NCBI GenBank assembly: GCA_001247695.2
Contig: LGRX02027045.1
Coordinates: forward strand, 1 to 64,000
DNA from: Cymbomonas tetramitiformis
Lineage: Eukaryota > Chlorophyta > Pyramimonadophyceae > Pyramimonadales > Pyramimonadaceae
Length of the DNA stretch: 64,000 nt
Direction: 5' to 3'
Made by a program: the position numbers and the translations under genes. Positions within the stretch are counted from its first letter, which is position 1, and every line of letters starts with the position of its first letter. The notes beneath the pieces were generated by a model. It worked only from the letters and a program-made list of their open reading frames with translations. It was not told the origin of the DNA and did no database searches. Shown one piece after another: positions 21,237 through 29,785 of the stretch.

Positions 21237-21536
21237 CTTGTGTCCCTCACTTACACCCACCTGCCTACTGGCCGTGTCTATCGGATCATTGACTCTGGCA
21301 CAGACTATATGTGGGCGGAGGTCCCTGAGGGGGCAGCCAGTGCACTCACCCAGACTGTCTCACGTGTCCGCACCGGTGAGATCTGTGACTGGATGTGGGC
21401 ACGCTCAGAGTATGCCAAGTGGGCTTTCCTGAAGGGCTCGCCTGCTGCCCTGGCCAAGACCGGGGAACACAACTTTGACATCTCCCTCTTCGGAGACGAC
21501 CTCCCCCCGGCGTGGGTAACAACCAGACCTGCCCAG
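21237..21536 (+). CDS. Element Y pol, linker and start of the methyltransferase-like domain
   Basis: This frame (+1 relative to gag-protease) continues from the end of protease through an integrase-upstream spacer and into FDISLFGDDLPPAWVTTRP, which resembles the F-D-x-D-x-F/L-x-x-x start of adenine-methyltransferase folds. At about 21536 the domain continues in the -1 frame with a CWGHLWAGAYIYGNPPF stretch. The open frame itself runs 21111-21695; the limits given are those of the part that looks like real protein. Confidence 0.5.
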
Positions 21537-22171
21537 TCAGGTATTCACTGTCTGATTCCTGCTGGGGTCACCTCTGGGCCGGTGCCTATATATATGGCAA
21601 CCCGCCCTTTGACAGACTCACCTGTGAGCGGATGCTCAAGAAGGCCAACCGGGACTTTGCAACCGACCCCGAGCACACGGTATTCCTCTTCTTGATTCCC
21701 CAGTCACACCTCAGTACATTCAGGCAGCACCTTATTCATTGGGAGGTGCTACATGTGTACCCAGCTGGCACAGAGGGCATATTCAGCTACCGTCGTGAGC
21801 ACACCTATGCTGGACGGCCCCTTCAGTCGGCTGGCTCGGAGGGCGGGGGGGACCGTGTCTTCATTGCTGGTACCCCGTTCCCGGTGGCTATCATCTACCG
21901 TGATCAGTACACGTCCATGAGGTTCACCCCTGAGAGGTGGTGCCATTCCGCATATGCTCATGCTCATGGTCTCAGGCTGGCTCAGCTCATGGACCTTGGT
22001 GTTGACATCGCCCGACCTGGCACTACGGTTACCCGGGAGCAGCTGCTGTCTCACAGGACCTGTGCTGAGGCCTGTGCTGTGTGTGCCCGTATGCGGACAG
22101 TGCAGCCGAGTCCGAAGCACCCTCCGGCTGACAGATACAGCTCAGAAGCCTGGATCTATGTGGGCTGCTGA
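21512..22171 (+). CDS. Element Y pol: NPPF methyltransferase-like domain and integrase zinc site
   Basis: It contains YGNPPFDRLTCERML near residues 29-43, followed by a helix-strand pattern ending in HTVFLFLIPQ. That is the layout of N6-adenine methyltransferases with an [N/D]PP[Y/F] catalytic motif, closest in feel to PCIF1-like proteins. Further on HAHGLRLAQ ... HRTCAEACAVC forms the HHCC zinc site of a copia integrase. The frame ends at 22171, exactly where the first catalytic Asp of integrase lies in the next frame. A methyltransferase-like domain between protease and integrase is not part of a standard copia pol. Confidence 0.65.
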   Translation: MGNNQTCPVRYSLSDSCWGHLWAGAYIYGNPPFDRLTCERMLKKANRDFATDPEHTVFLFLIPQSHLSTFRQHLIHWEVLHVYPAGTEGIFSYRREHTYAGRPLQSAGSEGGGDRVFIAGTPFPVAIIYRDQYTSMRFTPERWCHSAYAHAHGLRLAQLMDLGVDIARPGTTVTREQLLSHRTCAEACAVCARMRTVQPSPKHPPADRYSSEAWIYVGC

Positions 22172-25100
22172 TGCTACAGGCCCGATCACGCCTATTGGCT
22201 ATGACGGGTCGAGGTACCGCTGGACCTTTGTGGAGTTCACTGTGAGGTTTACACTTTGCTACTTCTCTGCTGAGAAGTCGGCATACAGCTTCATCCTGGC
22301 TCAGTTCCTGGCAGATGTTGTTCATCACGGCTTTGCCTGCACTGGCCTGGTTCTCCGCACTGATTGTGCCCCGGAGCTGTGTGACCCTGCAGCACAGGCT
22401 CTGTACAAACACCATGGCATCAAACACCTGCAGTCGTCACCCACCCTGCACTGGCAGAACTTCATGGCTGAATATGTGATTGGTAAGGTCTCGTCGGTCT
22501 CCCGTGCACTCCTGGAGACAGCCGGTATGGACCTCACCTACTGGCCTCTTGCAGACAGTCATGCCTGCCTGCTATGGGATATCCTGCCTCATGGGCGGGA
22601 CGCCGTGGTGCCATTCTATCACCTTATGGGCTATCACTTTACCTACTCCCGTATCGAGATATTCGGCACCCTGTGCACTGTGGCCATGGATGCTCAGCAG
22701 ATGCGGGCCCGCCATCCGGGGGTCTCCAAGAAGCGGACCCCCCGGGCCTGGCAGGGGCGGTTTGTGGGCATCAGCCTCAGGTCCTCGGCCTACAAGGTAC
22801 TGGACCTGGAGAGGAATAAGGTTGTTTCCGAGGGCCGGCCAGACTTCATCAGAAACTACTCAGAGTTCGGGCAGGTGATGTCATCATTCCCTGCCCCCGC
22901 TCCCGACGAGCAGCACTCCGCACCCGTGCCCAGTGACAGGCCGGAGCCGTGGAGGGACTACACCACTGACATGGTGGTGACGGTCCATTCCGTGGCTGCC
23001 TATTATGACACCCGGGACGGTGAGACCTATGCCACCGTGCAGTTGCTTGACACTGGTTCAGCAGACACTTTCTGGACCACCGCCCAGCAGTATGTCATGG
23101 CTGACCCTGCGGGCACTGCTTGGTTTGACTTGGTCCACTGGCTGGACCGCCGCAGGGTCATTGACTGTGTCAATCAACACTACCCGCTCTGGACTCTGGC
23201 TAAGGCTCAGGAGGCCCGCGGTGATCCGCTGTATCCGGCACTCATTGTGTCCACGGACATGAGGCGGTCCAGGTCCTATGGGGTGCTCTTCCGGCCTATG
23301 GCCTACGGTGATGTGACTGCCCCACGTGCCTATGCCATGGACCTCCGTGCCAGTCTGGTGGTGTTCCCTGATACCCACAGTGCTTGCCACCTTCCCTTCT
23401 CCGACCACCCGGAGCAGGACCAGTGGCTCCTTCCGCACTATGTGGTCCCACCAGAGGACACGGTCGGTACATTGCCAGCCAGCGGCACACTCAGCTTCTG
23501 TCATATCTCTGCTGACCTCGCCGAGCGCCTGTACCACACTGCAGCTCCTGATCTGCCACTGCCAGGTGGGTACCGCCAGGCACTGTCTATGCCTGATGGG
23601 GCTCAGTGGGAGGAGGCTATTACCGGTGGGGAGGTGCAGCCTCTGATTGACCAGGGTAAGATAGAACCGGTGGAGGTGCTACCCGACGGTGAGATCGCCA
23701 CCAGCACCATCTTTGTGCTGAATAAGCCCTGGAAGCCACGGGATGGTCTACCGCCCGTCCAAATTCATAAAGCTCGGATGGCCGTGGCTGCCACATGGCA
23801 CTGGGGCTACACCCAAGCTGAGACCGCGTGCACGGTAGCAGACCTGCCCACCTTCCGCCTTCTCTTCATCCTGTCTATTATCTTTGCTGGTATGGGGGTT
23901 ATGGTCTATCACTTTGACGTCAGTCAGGCCTTTGTTCATGCCCGTCTGGAGGTTCCCATATATGTGCGGTTCCCCTCTGGGTATATGTATAAGGGCAGAT
24001 ATGGATATGCCAAGCTGCTCTATGCTCTCTACGGGCTACGGACGGCTGGTGCTTCCTGGCAGAAGCTGGCCAACAAATTCATGAAGTCCTTCACCTATCA
24101 GGGAATGCACTTCACCCAGTCCACATATGACCCGTGCCTGTACTATATTGTGACCTCTGTGTTCGTGGCCTTCGTGGCTGTCTACGTGGATGACTTCGGG
24201 CTGACATGTGATGATGCCTTCCACCAGGCTTTCTGGGCAGCTTTCCAGGCGGCATTCAAGAGCAAGAATCTTGGCCGTATGACAGCCGTCCTGCAGCTTG
24301 CGGTTGACTATGATCGGTGGGGCATTGCACTGTCCCAAACCAGGCAGATCAAGGAGCTCATGTCCAAGTTCAAGCTTCCGGCCAAAACCTTTCACAATCC
24401 GATGGATGTGAACCTCGTTATCCAGAAGCCGGAGCACCCTGATCTCACCCTTGTCACCCCGTATCTCTCACTCCTTGGGTCCCTGCTGTGGATTGCACGG
24501 TGCACCAGGCCAGATGTGTATTACTCGGTCATATATCTGGCACAGTTCTCCTCATGCCCCTCGGCTCAGGCCTGGGAGGCACTTCAGAGAGTGGCTCAGT
24601 ATCTATACTTCACACGGCACTACCGTATCCGTTATGCTTACCCCAGTGCACCGCTTTCTGTGCTCACAATACAGGTGTATTCGGATGCTGACCATGCTCG
24701 TGACAAACTCAACGGGTGTCTCTCCTACTCGGGAGGCATTGTATTCCTCAACGGCATGGTCCTTCATTGGGTATGTGCCCGCCAGACTGATGCTGAGATG
24801 TCCTCCACTGGATCTGAGTATGTGGCCGCCTCTGTGGTTGGGCAGCGGGCCATGTCTGCTATCCATATGATTGTGGAGATGTTCGGCTTTATCAGAATTA
24901 CGCAGCAGGAGCCGGGTGTGTCTGCTCTGGCTCTGTCTACGGCCTTCCCTGCAGCTGACACTTCTTGGATGCAGAGGGCGGCCACGTTCTTCGAGAATCA
25001 TGCTATGGGTCATGGTCAGATGGGCCCCGCCTCCCCCCTACACTACCGGGAGGCTGAGCCTGTTCCTGACAGCAGCCTGTATGCCCTGCCTCACGCGGTG

Positions 25101-25490
25101 CCAGTACCATATGATGGCACGGGCTACGAGGACGGTCCGCGGGAGTACCACTCTCAGCGGTCTGGCATGTATGGTACCTCTGGACCCTTCATTCCCAGGC
25201 TGGAGCTCCCGGTGGCTGTCATGATTGACAACCAGGCGGCCTCTTCCATTCTGAGGAATGTCATGCTATCCACCAAGATTAAGCATGTGTTGATCCGTTT
25301 TCACTGCTTTCGGGGGTGGGTGTGTGCTGGGTACCTAGTGCCTGTTTACATCAACACCTTGCTCAACCTGGCTGATATCTTCACCAAACCTCTTCCTGGG
25401 CTCAAGGACAAGGTGCGGGTGATCATCGGCATGATCGAGTCCTTCATGGACGTGATCCGCCCGCACCCCAGTGGTGCGGGTGACTCCTAG
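22146..25490 (+). CDS. Element Y pol: integrase core, reverse transcriptase, RNase H
   Basis: Read in the frame that is open from 21954. The integrase core has D in MWAADATGP (near 22170), D in LRTDCAPEL (near 22360) and E in NFMAEYVIG (near 22470). The copia RT starts near 23590, with the catalytic YVDDFGLT near 24185. RNase H has YSDADHARDK near 24680, the STGSEYVA block near 24810, DNQAASS near 25230 and the typical ADIFTKPLPG end near 25375. Long, uninterrupted and with all catalytic residues visible, so the enzymes could be active if translated. A stop follows at 25490. Confidence 0.88.
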   Translation, partial: KPGSMWAADATGPITPIGYDGSRYRWTFVEFTVRFTLCYFSAEKSAYSFILAQFLADVVHHGFACTGLVLRTDCAPELCDPAAQALYKHHGIKHLQSSPTLHWQNFMAEYVIGKVSSVSRALLETAGMDLTYWPLADSHACLLWDILPHGRDAVVPFYHLMGYHFTYSRIEIFGTLCTVAMDAQQMRARHPGVSKKRTPRAWQGRFVGISLRSSAYKVLDLERNKVVSEGRPDFIRNYSEFGQVMSSFPAPAPDEQHSAPVPSDRPEPWRDYTTDMVVTVHSVAAYYDTRDGETYATVQLLDTGSADTFWTTAQQYVMADPAGTAWFDLVHWLDRRRVIDCVNQHYPLWTLAKAQEARGDPLYPALIVSTDMRRSRSYGVLFRPMAYGDVTAPRAYAMDLRASLVVFPDTHSACHLPFSDHPEQDQWLLPHYVVPPEDTVGTLPASGTLSFCHISADLAERLYHTAAPDLPLPGGYRQALSMPDGAQWEEAITGGEVQPLIDQGKIEPVEVLPDGEIATSTIFVLNKPWKPRDGLPPVQIHKARMAVAATWHWGYTQAETACTVADLPTFRLLFILSIIFAGMGVMVYHFDVSQAFVHARLEVPIYVRFPSGYMYKGRYGYAKLLYALYGLRTAGASWQKLANKFMKSFTYQGMHFTQSTYDPCLYYIVTSVFVAFVAVYVDDFGLTCDDAFHQAFWAAFQAAFKSKNLGRMTAVLQLAVDYDRWGIALSQTRQIKELMSKFKLPAKTFHNPMDVNLVIQKPEHPDLTLVTPYLSLLGSLLWIARCTRPDVYYSVIYLAQFSSCPSAQAWEALQRVAQYLYFTRHYRIRYAYPSAPLSVLTIQVYSDADHARDKLNGCLSYSGGIVFLNGMVLHWVCARQTDAEMSSTGSEYVAASVVGQRAMSAIHMIVEMFGFIRITQQEPGVSALALSTAFPAADTSWMQRAATFFENHAMGHGQMGPASPLHYREAEPVPDSSLYALPHAVPVPYDGTGYEDGPREYHSQRSGMYGTSGPFIPRLELPVAVMIDNQAASSILRNVMLSTKIKHVLIRFHCFRGWVCAGYLVPVYINTLLNLADIFTKPLPGLKDKVRVIIGMIESFMDVIRPHPSGAGDS

Positions 25491-26013
25491 GTTCTCTGGT
25501 CCTCTGTCCGGCTGAGCTGCAGGCCTATGAGCCGGCAGCGGTCGGGCAAGGGGTCTTTCTGGTCTGACTGGATTGATGCCCTTTGACGTGGTGCCCTTCT
25601 GGACTGGACTTTGTGTTCGTGGACAGACTGGTACCTATGACCTGCCCTATGAGACCTTAGACACCGACAGCTCTACTCTGACCTTAAGCACATCTGACTG
25701 GATTCTGGCCTTTGACTACATCCTGTACCTCTTTGACATCTTCTATGACCTCGAGTACTGGTTGACCGTCGAGCTGAGCAGCATCAGATGAGAGTGTCTA
25801 TCGGGGAGCGAGATCTGGCAGAGACCAGTTGCTATTTTCATATCCTTGTGGCAGTCCACCTAGTTGGCATGCATATACTAGTACTTTAGCATTCGGTTTA
25901 GAGGGTTAGCCGGAAGCGGGGATGGCGGCAGGTCGGCCCTTTGGTTGATGTTGTTCTGATCCGTGGACGGGGACCTCTTAGTTTGCATTAGCTACCTGTT
26001 TCACATTCTTGTG
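25491..26013 (+). other. Element Y 3' non-coding part
   Basis: No gene recognised. A 72-codon open frame at 25573-25791 shows no known motif. It ends at the pre-LTR hairpin. Confidence 0.5.
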
Positions 26014-26033
26014 CCACCTCAGCCGAGGTGGTG
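26014..26033 (+). other. Hairpin preceding the Y 3' LTR
   Basis: CCACCTCAGCCGAGGTGG followed by TG and then the LTR start TGCTGAG. It is nearly identical to the Z hairpin although the LTRs differ. Confidence 0.7.
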
Positions 26034-26289
26034 TGCTGAGATTCAGTAGTTCAGTATCACGTATGACGTATGACAGTGACAGTGACAGTACAGTGACTTC
26101 CTACCTGTACTCAGTAGTTCGACTTCGGTAGCTTAGACTGTGACACACGATATGATTGCCTAGTGACGGCCTCAGAGCTTAGATAGCCCGAGAGTCGTGT
26201 ATTCATTTCTATCTTTTGATATACCCGATTGCCTCGCTCAAACCCTACGGCGTTCAGCGTTTTCACTGTGTCACTAGGACATTCTAGTA
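26034..26289 (+). repeat. Element Y 3' LTR
   Basis: 256 bp, one visible difference (GATAGCCC against GATAGCCT) from the 5' LTR, followed by the target duplication GTATC. Confidence 0.92.
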
Positions 26290-26396
26290 GTATCTCTTTT
26301 ATCAAACTGAGACTTTTTACCGTTCTGATATCGAAACCCTTAACTCAGGGTTTATTCTCCGTTATCCGATATATACACCCGACTATATATCTGACA
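26290..26396 (+). repeat. Element X 3' LTR, right part
   Basis: It resumes the X LTR after Y and ends CTGACA, followed by TGTTC, the X target duplication. The first five bases are the Y target duplication. Confidence 0.9.
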
Positions 26397-26522
26397 TGTT
26401 CGTCTCATTCGTTCAAGCGTGCCCGCAAGTGGTCAAAATGAATAACAGGATTCTAGCTTCCAAAACTACAGCAAGTGGCGGAGAAATGAAACAGAGAGCA
26501 CCGCCTGTCTGTTTAAAGAAAA

Positions 26523-27419
26523 TTAATAGTAAGCACCACCAGAATCGTAACCAGCATCTTCCTCATAAGAATCTTCATCGTAAAATTCTGCACCACCAGT
26601 TCCATCGGAATCGTGGGCTCCTGCCTCCCAGGCAGCCCACTCCTCTGCGGTGTACACATCCTCATCGTCCACAATAGGCTCACCCTCAAAAGAAACTGTG
26701 CCCACATGAAACTCACTCTGCGGTAAAAACTCTTCCCCAAGTGGGGCCTCGAAACTTCCGCCATAAGATTCGCTCTGAAAACCTGTGTTCAGAGTTCCAT
26801 CCCGTTCCAATCGCTCTAACGGAAAATACGGAGCGGCCAAGTGGCCATGACGCTCCACCTCTCCCTCTTCACAACTGTCAGAGTCATCGTAATACCCAAG
26901 GGGGTACTGCGATTCATCTTCATCACTACTTCCTCGCTCCTCAAAATGCTGGTCCCCAGAGCCCATATAGGGAGGCGTCACAAGAGGGGGCGCATGAACG
27001 TAATGAACTTCTGTGCGCACAGGAGGGGCCTGTGGCACAATGTCTCTTGCCATAGCAATACCAGGCAAGGGTCTCGTGGTCGAAATCTGAGTGGAAACTG
27101 ATTTTGTGGAAAGAATTGCGGGCGCATCCCCAACGCCTGTCTCACACAGCGAAACAGCAGAACTCGCGAAATCATCGGAACCAGCACCACCAACCTGTGT
27201 GCTCTCTGAAACAATAATCTCCAAAATAATCGGCGGATCTGCGGTCAAAATCTGCGGAGAAATCTGCGGCGTACGAAAATGCGAAACAGCTGTGTGCAAA
27301 GAAGAGCACAGTGAAATAAGCTGAGACCGCTTGAGAGAAAGAACTCTCTCAAAACCAGAGTCAATAGATGCCAAAAGAGCTGTAAGCTCCTCACTCGAAG
27401 AAATCTGCTGCGAATCCAT
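26523..27419 (-). CDS. Element Z single open frame, acidic gag-like protein (298 aa)
   Basis: A single intact frame on the minus strand, starting 223 bp inside the right LTR. The N-terminal 60 residues are predicted helical (Ser/Leu/Glu-rich). The rest is strongly acidic with Tyr/Gly (DDSDSCEEGEVERHG, YDEDSYEEDAGYDSGG). No zinc knuckle or enzyme motif. Its acidic Tyr/Asp style recalls the spacer of the W and Y gag proteins, which suggests a reduced gag, but homology is not certain. Confidence 0.55.
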   Translation of the reverse strand: MDSQQISSSEELTALLASIDSGFERVLSLKRSQLISLCSSLHTAVSHFRTPQISPQILTADPPIILEIIVSESTQVGGAGSDDFASSAVSLCETGVGDAPAILSTKSVSTQISTTRPLPGIAMARDIVPQAPPVRTEVHYVHAPPLVTPPYMGSGDQHFEERGSSDEDESQYPLGYYDDSDSCEEGEVERHGHLAAPYFPLERLERDGTLNTGFQSESYGGSFEAPLGEEFLPQSEFHVGTVSFEGEPIVDDEDVYTAEEWAAWEAGAHDSDGTGGAEFYDEDSYEEDAGYDSGGAYY

Positions 27420-27642
27420 CGAAGAAAACGAGATCTAACAATGAAATAACGTAACAAAAATCGTAGGAGTCCACCCCGTCGAAATTACCCAAAGCCGTAA
27501 GCAGCCGCCTCCAGAAAATACGCAGAATTTGCTCTAAAGCGTCCCACAAGGCGTGGAGACGCTCAACCGAAAGATAGGGCGGAAATAAAATAAAATTCTA
27601 CGATAAAATTCAGTTCACGCGAACGTGAGAGGGACCATAACC
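27420..27642 (-). other. Element Z leader and primer-site region
   Basis: Read on the minus strand after the 5' LTR: GGTTATGGTCCC, whose first eight bases match the complement of the iMet anticodon arm (GGTTATGGGCCC). The rest diverges. Confidence 0.5.
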
Positions 27643-27819
27643 TGCTGGAAACAGCAGCTCAGGCAGTGGGGACCCGCTGCCGACGGTGAAACAACGGATC
27701 ACTAAACTCGGATATAAGAACGATATATACCCGAGATGAGTGACACAGGCTGACCACCGAAGATGACATACAGGAATGACACTAGACTGTACGAACTAGT
27801 CGTAGCGTCAATTCCAGCA
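27643..27819 (-). repeat. Element Z 5' LTR
   Basis: 177 bp copy of 13608-13784, followed on the plus strand by the duplication TCAAC. Confidence 0.9.
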
Positions 27820-28192
27820 TCAACCACGGAATTTCGAGTCACACGATCAAAAAACCGAACAGAAGCGTCCAAACGAAAATTCTTTCCATCGTATCCGCGA
27901 AACGCAGCGATGACACCTTGGTTTAAACCATGGTTTCAAGACCGTGGTTTAAACCTTGAACTTCTCATAATAAGTCTAGCTCTAACCTTACAATGCGGAC
28001 GGCTCAAATGCTGTGGACAGACGGTCATACTCATAGATATCGATACCGTGCCTTGGTTTCTGGGTATAAGACGCTTACATCATCTTCATGAGATCGAGAT
28101 CGTGACGATCGGTAGGAACCTAGGAAGAGCGTACAGTATTTGGTATTATGTTTTCACCGCACACCAAAATTTGACCCGGAGTTTCTTCTGTC
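27820..28192. other. Non-coding gap between Z and the tRNA genes
   Basis: No gene recognised. It contains two GGTTTAAACC palindromes near 27919-27955 and is the right flank of the site into which Z inserted. Confidence 0.6.
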
Positions 28193-28198
28193 AAAAAA
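28193..28198 (-). terminator. RNA polymerase III terminator (T6)
   Basis: On the minus strand TTTTTT follows the 5' half of the permuted tRNA-Ala after two bases. It is the first T run downstream of tRNA-iMet as well, so it may end a joint transcript. Confidence 0.7.
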
Positions 28199-28200
28199 GA

Positions 28201-28282
28201 ATGCTAAGCGGGCGCTCTACCATCTGAGCTACTTCCCCTCCGAGGACTGGAGAAGGGGGGCATCGATCCCCCTACCTCCCGC
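28201..28282 (-). tRNA. Circularly permuted tRNA-Ala(AGC)
   Basis: On the minus strand the 3' half comes first (28282 to 28248): anticodon stem GCGGG, variable loop AGGTA, T arm GGGGG-ATCGATG-CCCCC, acceptor CTTCTCC and discriminator A. A 9-base linker GTCCTCGGA follows. Then the 5' half (28238 to 28201): acceptor GGGGAAG, TA, D stem GCTC, D loop AGATGGTA, GAGC, G, anticodon stem CCCGC and loop TTAGCAT. Joined at the anticodon loop they give a complete cloverleaf with anticodon AGC; the acceptor pairs fully with one G-U. CAT occurs at both ends of the break, so the exact junction in the loop is ambiguous. Read in normal gene order no cloverleaf exists. Maturation would need circularisation by tRNA splicing enzymes and opening at the linker. 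Confidence 0.9.
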
Positions 28283-28288
28283 ATGTTA

Positions 28289-28360
28289 TATCAGAACGTG
28301 GTTTCGATCCACGGACCTGTGGGTTATGGGCCCACCACGCTTCCACTGCGCCATTCTGAT
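28289..28360 (-). tRNA. Initiator tRNA-Met (CAT)
   Basis: 72 bases on the minus strand, starting ATCAGAATGGCGCAGTGG, with anticodon loop around CCCATAACCC and T loop ATCGAAA, the eukaryotic initiator signature (A54, A60, A1-U72). It closely resembles plant iMet. It ends six bases before the 3' half of the permuted tRNA-Ala with no T run between, so both may be made as one transcript. Its anticodon arm is the apparent primer source for elements Y and V. Confidence 0.95.
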
Positions 28361-29785
28361 TGGTGATACTTCTCTAGCAAAACGTTGTATAGGGAGCATC
28401 TGCAAATTTACCGAATTGTTCGTTGACAGTGTCGTGACGTGGCGTATATCGTGGCTGCCTGTTTTAAAAAGTGACTTTTCACTTTTATAGATCATATTTT
28501 ATTTATTTATTAATAAATTATATGGAAACAATTTCCTCACGTCATCGTCTACAGATGCCGCTATCGCTATCGTGCCCGTCGCGTCGTGTGCTCATCATCC
28601 GATCGGCATCAAGGGGTATAAACTAGTTTATACCCCTTGATCGGCATGGCCATCGCATGCCCCATTGATTGCCCCTTCGCCGTTTCTTAGCTTCGCTTTC
28701 CCCTTTGCCTCTTTGCTTTTCTTCGTTCAATGTCGAATGTGATCTAATCTAACTTTTTCTTCAAATCTTCTATGATCTTTCATTCGTCTTTGTCTTCGAT
28801 GGTATGTCCGATCATCAACTTCATCGCACCGAAGGTGCATCTATTCGAGTGGGCCTCGCTGTTAAAATGATGTTTGCACATTCGATGCGTCATCTGGGAG
28901 CACATGCATGCGAGCAGCGTTTTATATATTAATATTCATGAAGATCGTGTTTTAAAACGAGCCTGAGATGACGATGTCGATCCATGATGAGCAAGACGTG
29001 TCACAGTAGTCACGTCGACGAAACGAAGTCGAAGAGGAGAAGAACCCCACCGCACGCCAGCGCCAGAACTGACGCGAGAACGAGAACAGAAGGGCGAGAA
29101 GAGCAAGACCTCTCTCTCTGAGACTTCACTTGAGCGAGAAGGATCTACCATCTGTGACTAGAATCAAAGAATGTGATAGGCGAAGAAAGCGCAAGAAATT
29201 AATATTTAATGCAAGAAATTCTGGCAAATCCGGTAGGTGTTTCTTGCGGATTCGATCGTGCGGACATTCGTGCGGAATTTCTAGAAATCCAACGGTATTT
29301 GATCCTTTCCCGGCACCACCAAAGCACTAATCCACGATAAAGCTCTACGAAAAGCTACGAAGCTGGAGACGAGACGCCGCGCCGCGCCGTATGCCCAAGG
29401 GGTATAAACTTAAAAACTAGTTTATCCTTTGTCAGTTTGTGTAACTCTTGTGTATGCCTGCCCGTGCCCCTCCGCTCGAGACGCGAGCCACGTCGATGCC
29501 CATCTGTTTCCCCGCCCTGCCTCTCTCCGTCTTTTTCCATTTCACCAACTACTTGTCGTTCGGTTGTGACACACCCACTTCCGCCTGTTTCGTTTGTTGG
29601 CATCAAAAGAGGGTGGAAATATTATTGTTTTAAACTTGAAAATGGGCAAACTTGAGCTGGTCGCACATGCATAACGGGAAAAGATCTCCTTGAAAACTTG
29701 CGTTGTACCTTACGTCGACCAGACGGTGAACTACTATTGACAGTTATCAACGCTGGTACAATTTTATTAACGATATTTTCACAAA
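28361..29785. other. Host intergenic region upstream of UPM1
   Basis: No gene recognised. It holds a 34-bp perfect palindrome at 28608-28641 and an imperfect relative at 29397-29431. The UPM1 promoter should lie in its right part, but no core element could be singled out. Confidence 0.6.
28608..28641. repeat. 34-bp perfect palindrome
   Basis: Arms ATCAAGGGGTATAAACT and its exact complement, centred on ACTAGT with no loop. A damaged copy (AAGGGGTATAAACT ... AGTTTATCC) lies at 29397-29431. It looks like two joined terminal inverted repeats of a small DNA transposon. Confidence 0.8.

Larger units (their letters stand above)
17374..26289 (+). mobile_element. Ty1/copia retrotransposon Y with an NPPF methyltransferase-like domain
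   Basis: LTRs of 256 bp at 17374-17629 and 26034-26289 differ at one visible position. The duplication GTATC lies at 17369-17373 and 26290-26294, inside the X 3' LTR. The order gag, protease, methyltransferase-like domain, integrase, RT, RNase H makes it a copia-type element. The coding region changes frame several times, with overlapping frames and no internal stops inside the long domains. It carries a primer site like the complement of the iMet anticodon arm and a hairpin before the 3' LTR. Confidence 0.92.
14118..26396 (+). mobile_element. Copia-type gag-only element X, containing Y
   Basis: The 5' LTR is 14118-14328 (211 bp). The 3' LTR is split into 17265-17373 and 26290-26396 by element Y. 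Target duplication TGTTC lies at 14113-14117 and 26397-26401. The two LTRs differ by about one base, so X is young. Its internal part (about 2.9 kb) has only a gag frame and no protease, integrase or RT. It is a non-autonomous element that must use proteins from a partner such as Y. Confidence 0.9.
13608..27819 (-). mobile_element. Copia-type gag-only element Z, containing X and Y
   Basis: LTRs of 177 bp at 13608-13784 and 27643-27819 are nearly identical and flanked by the 5-bp duplication TCAAC (13603-13607 and 27820-27824). Element X is inserted between 14117 and 26397. Without X and Y, Z is about 1.9 kb. The coding frame and the pre-LTR hairpin (13785-13804, next to the left LTR) both show that Z runs on the minus strand with its 5' LTR at the right. 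No pol is present, so Z is non-autonomous. Confidence 0.85.
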
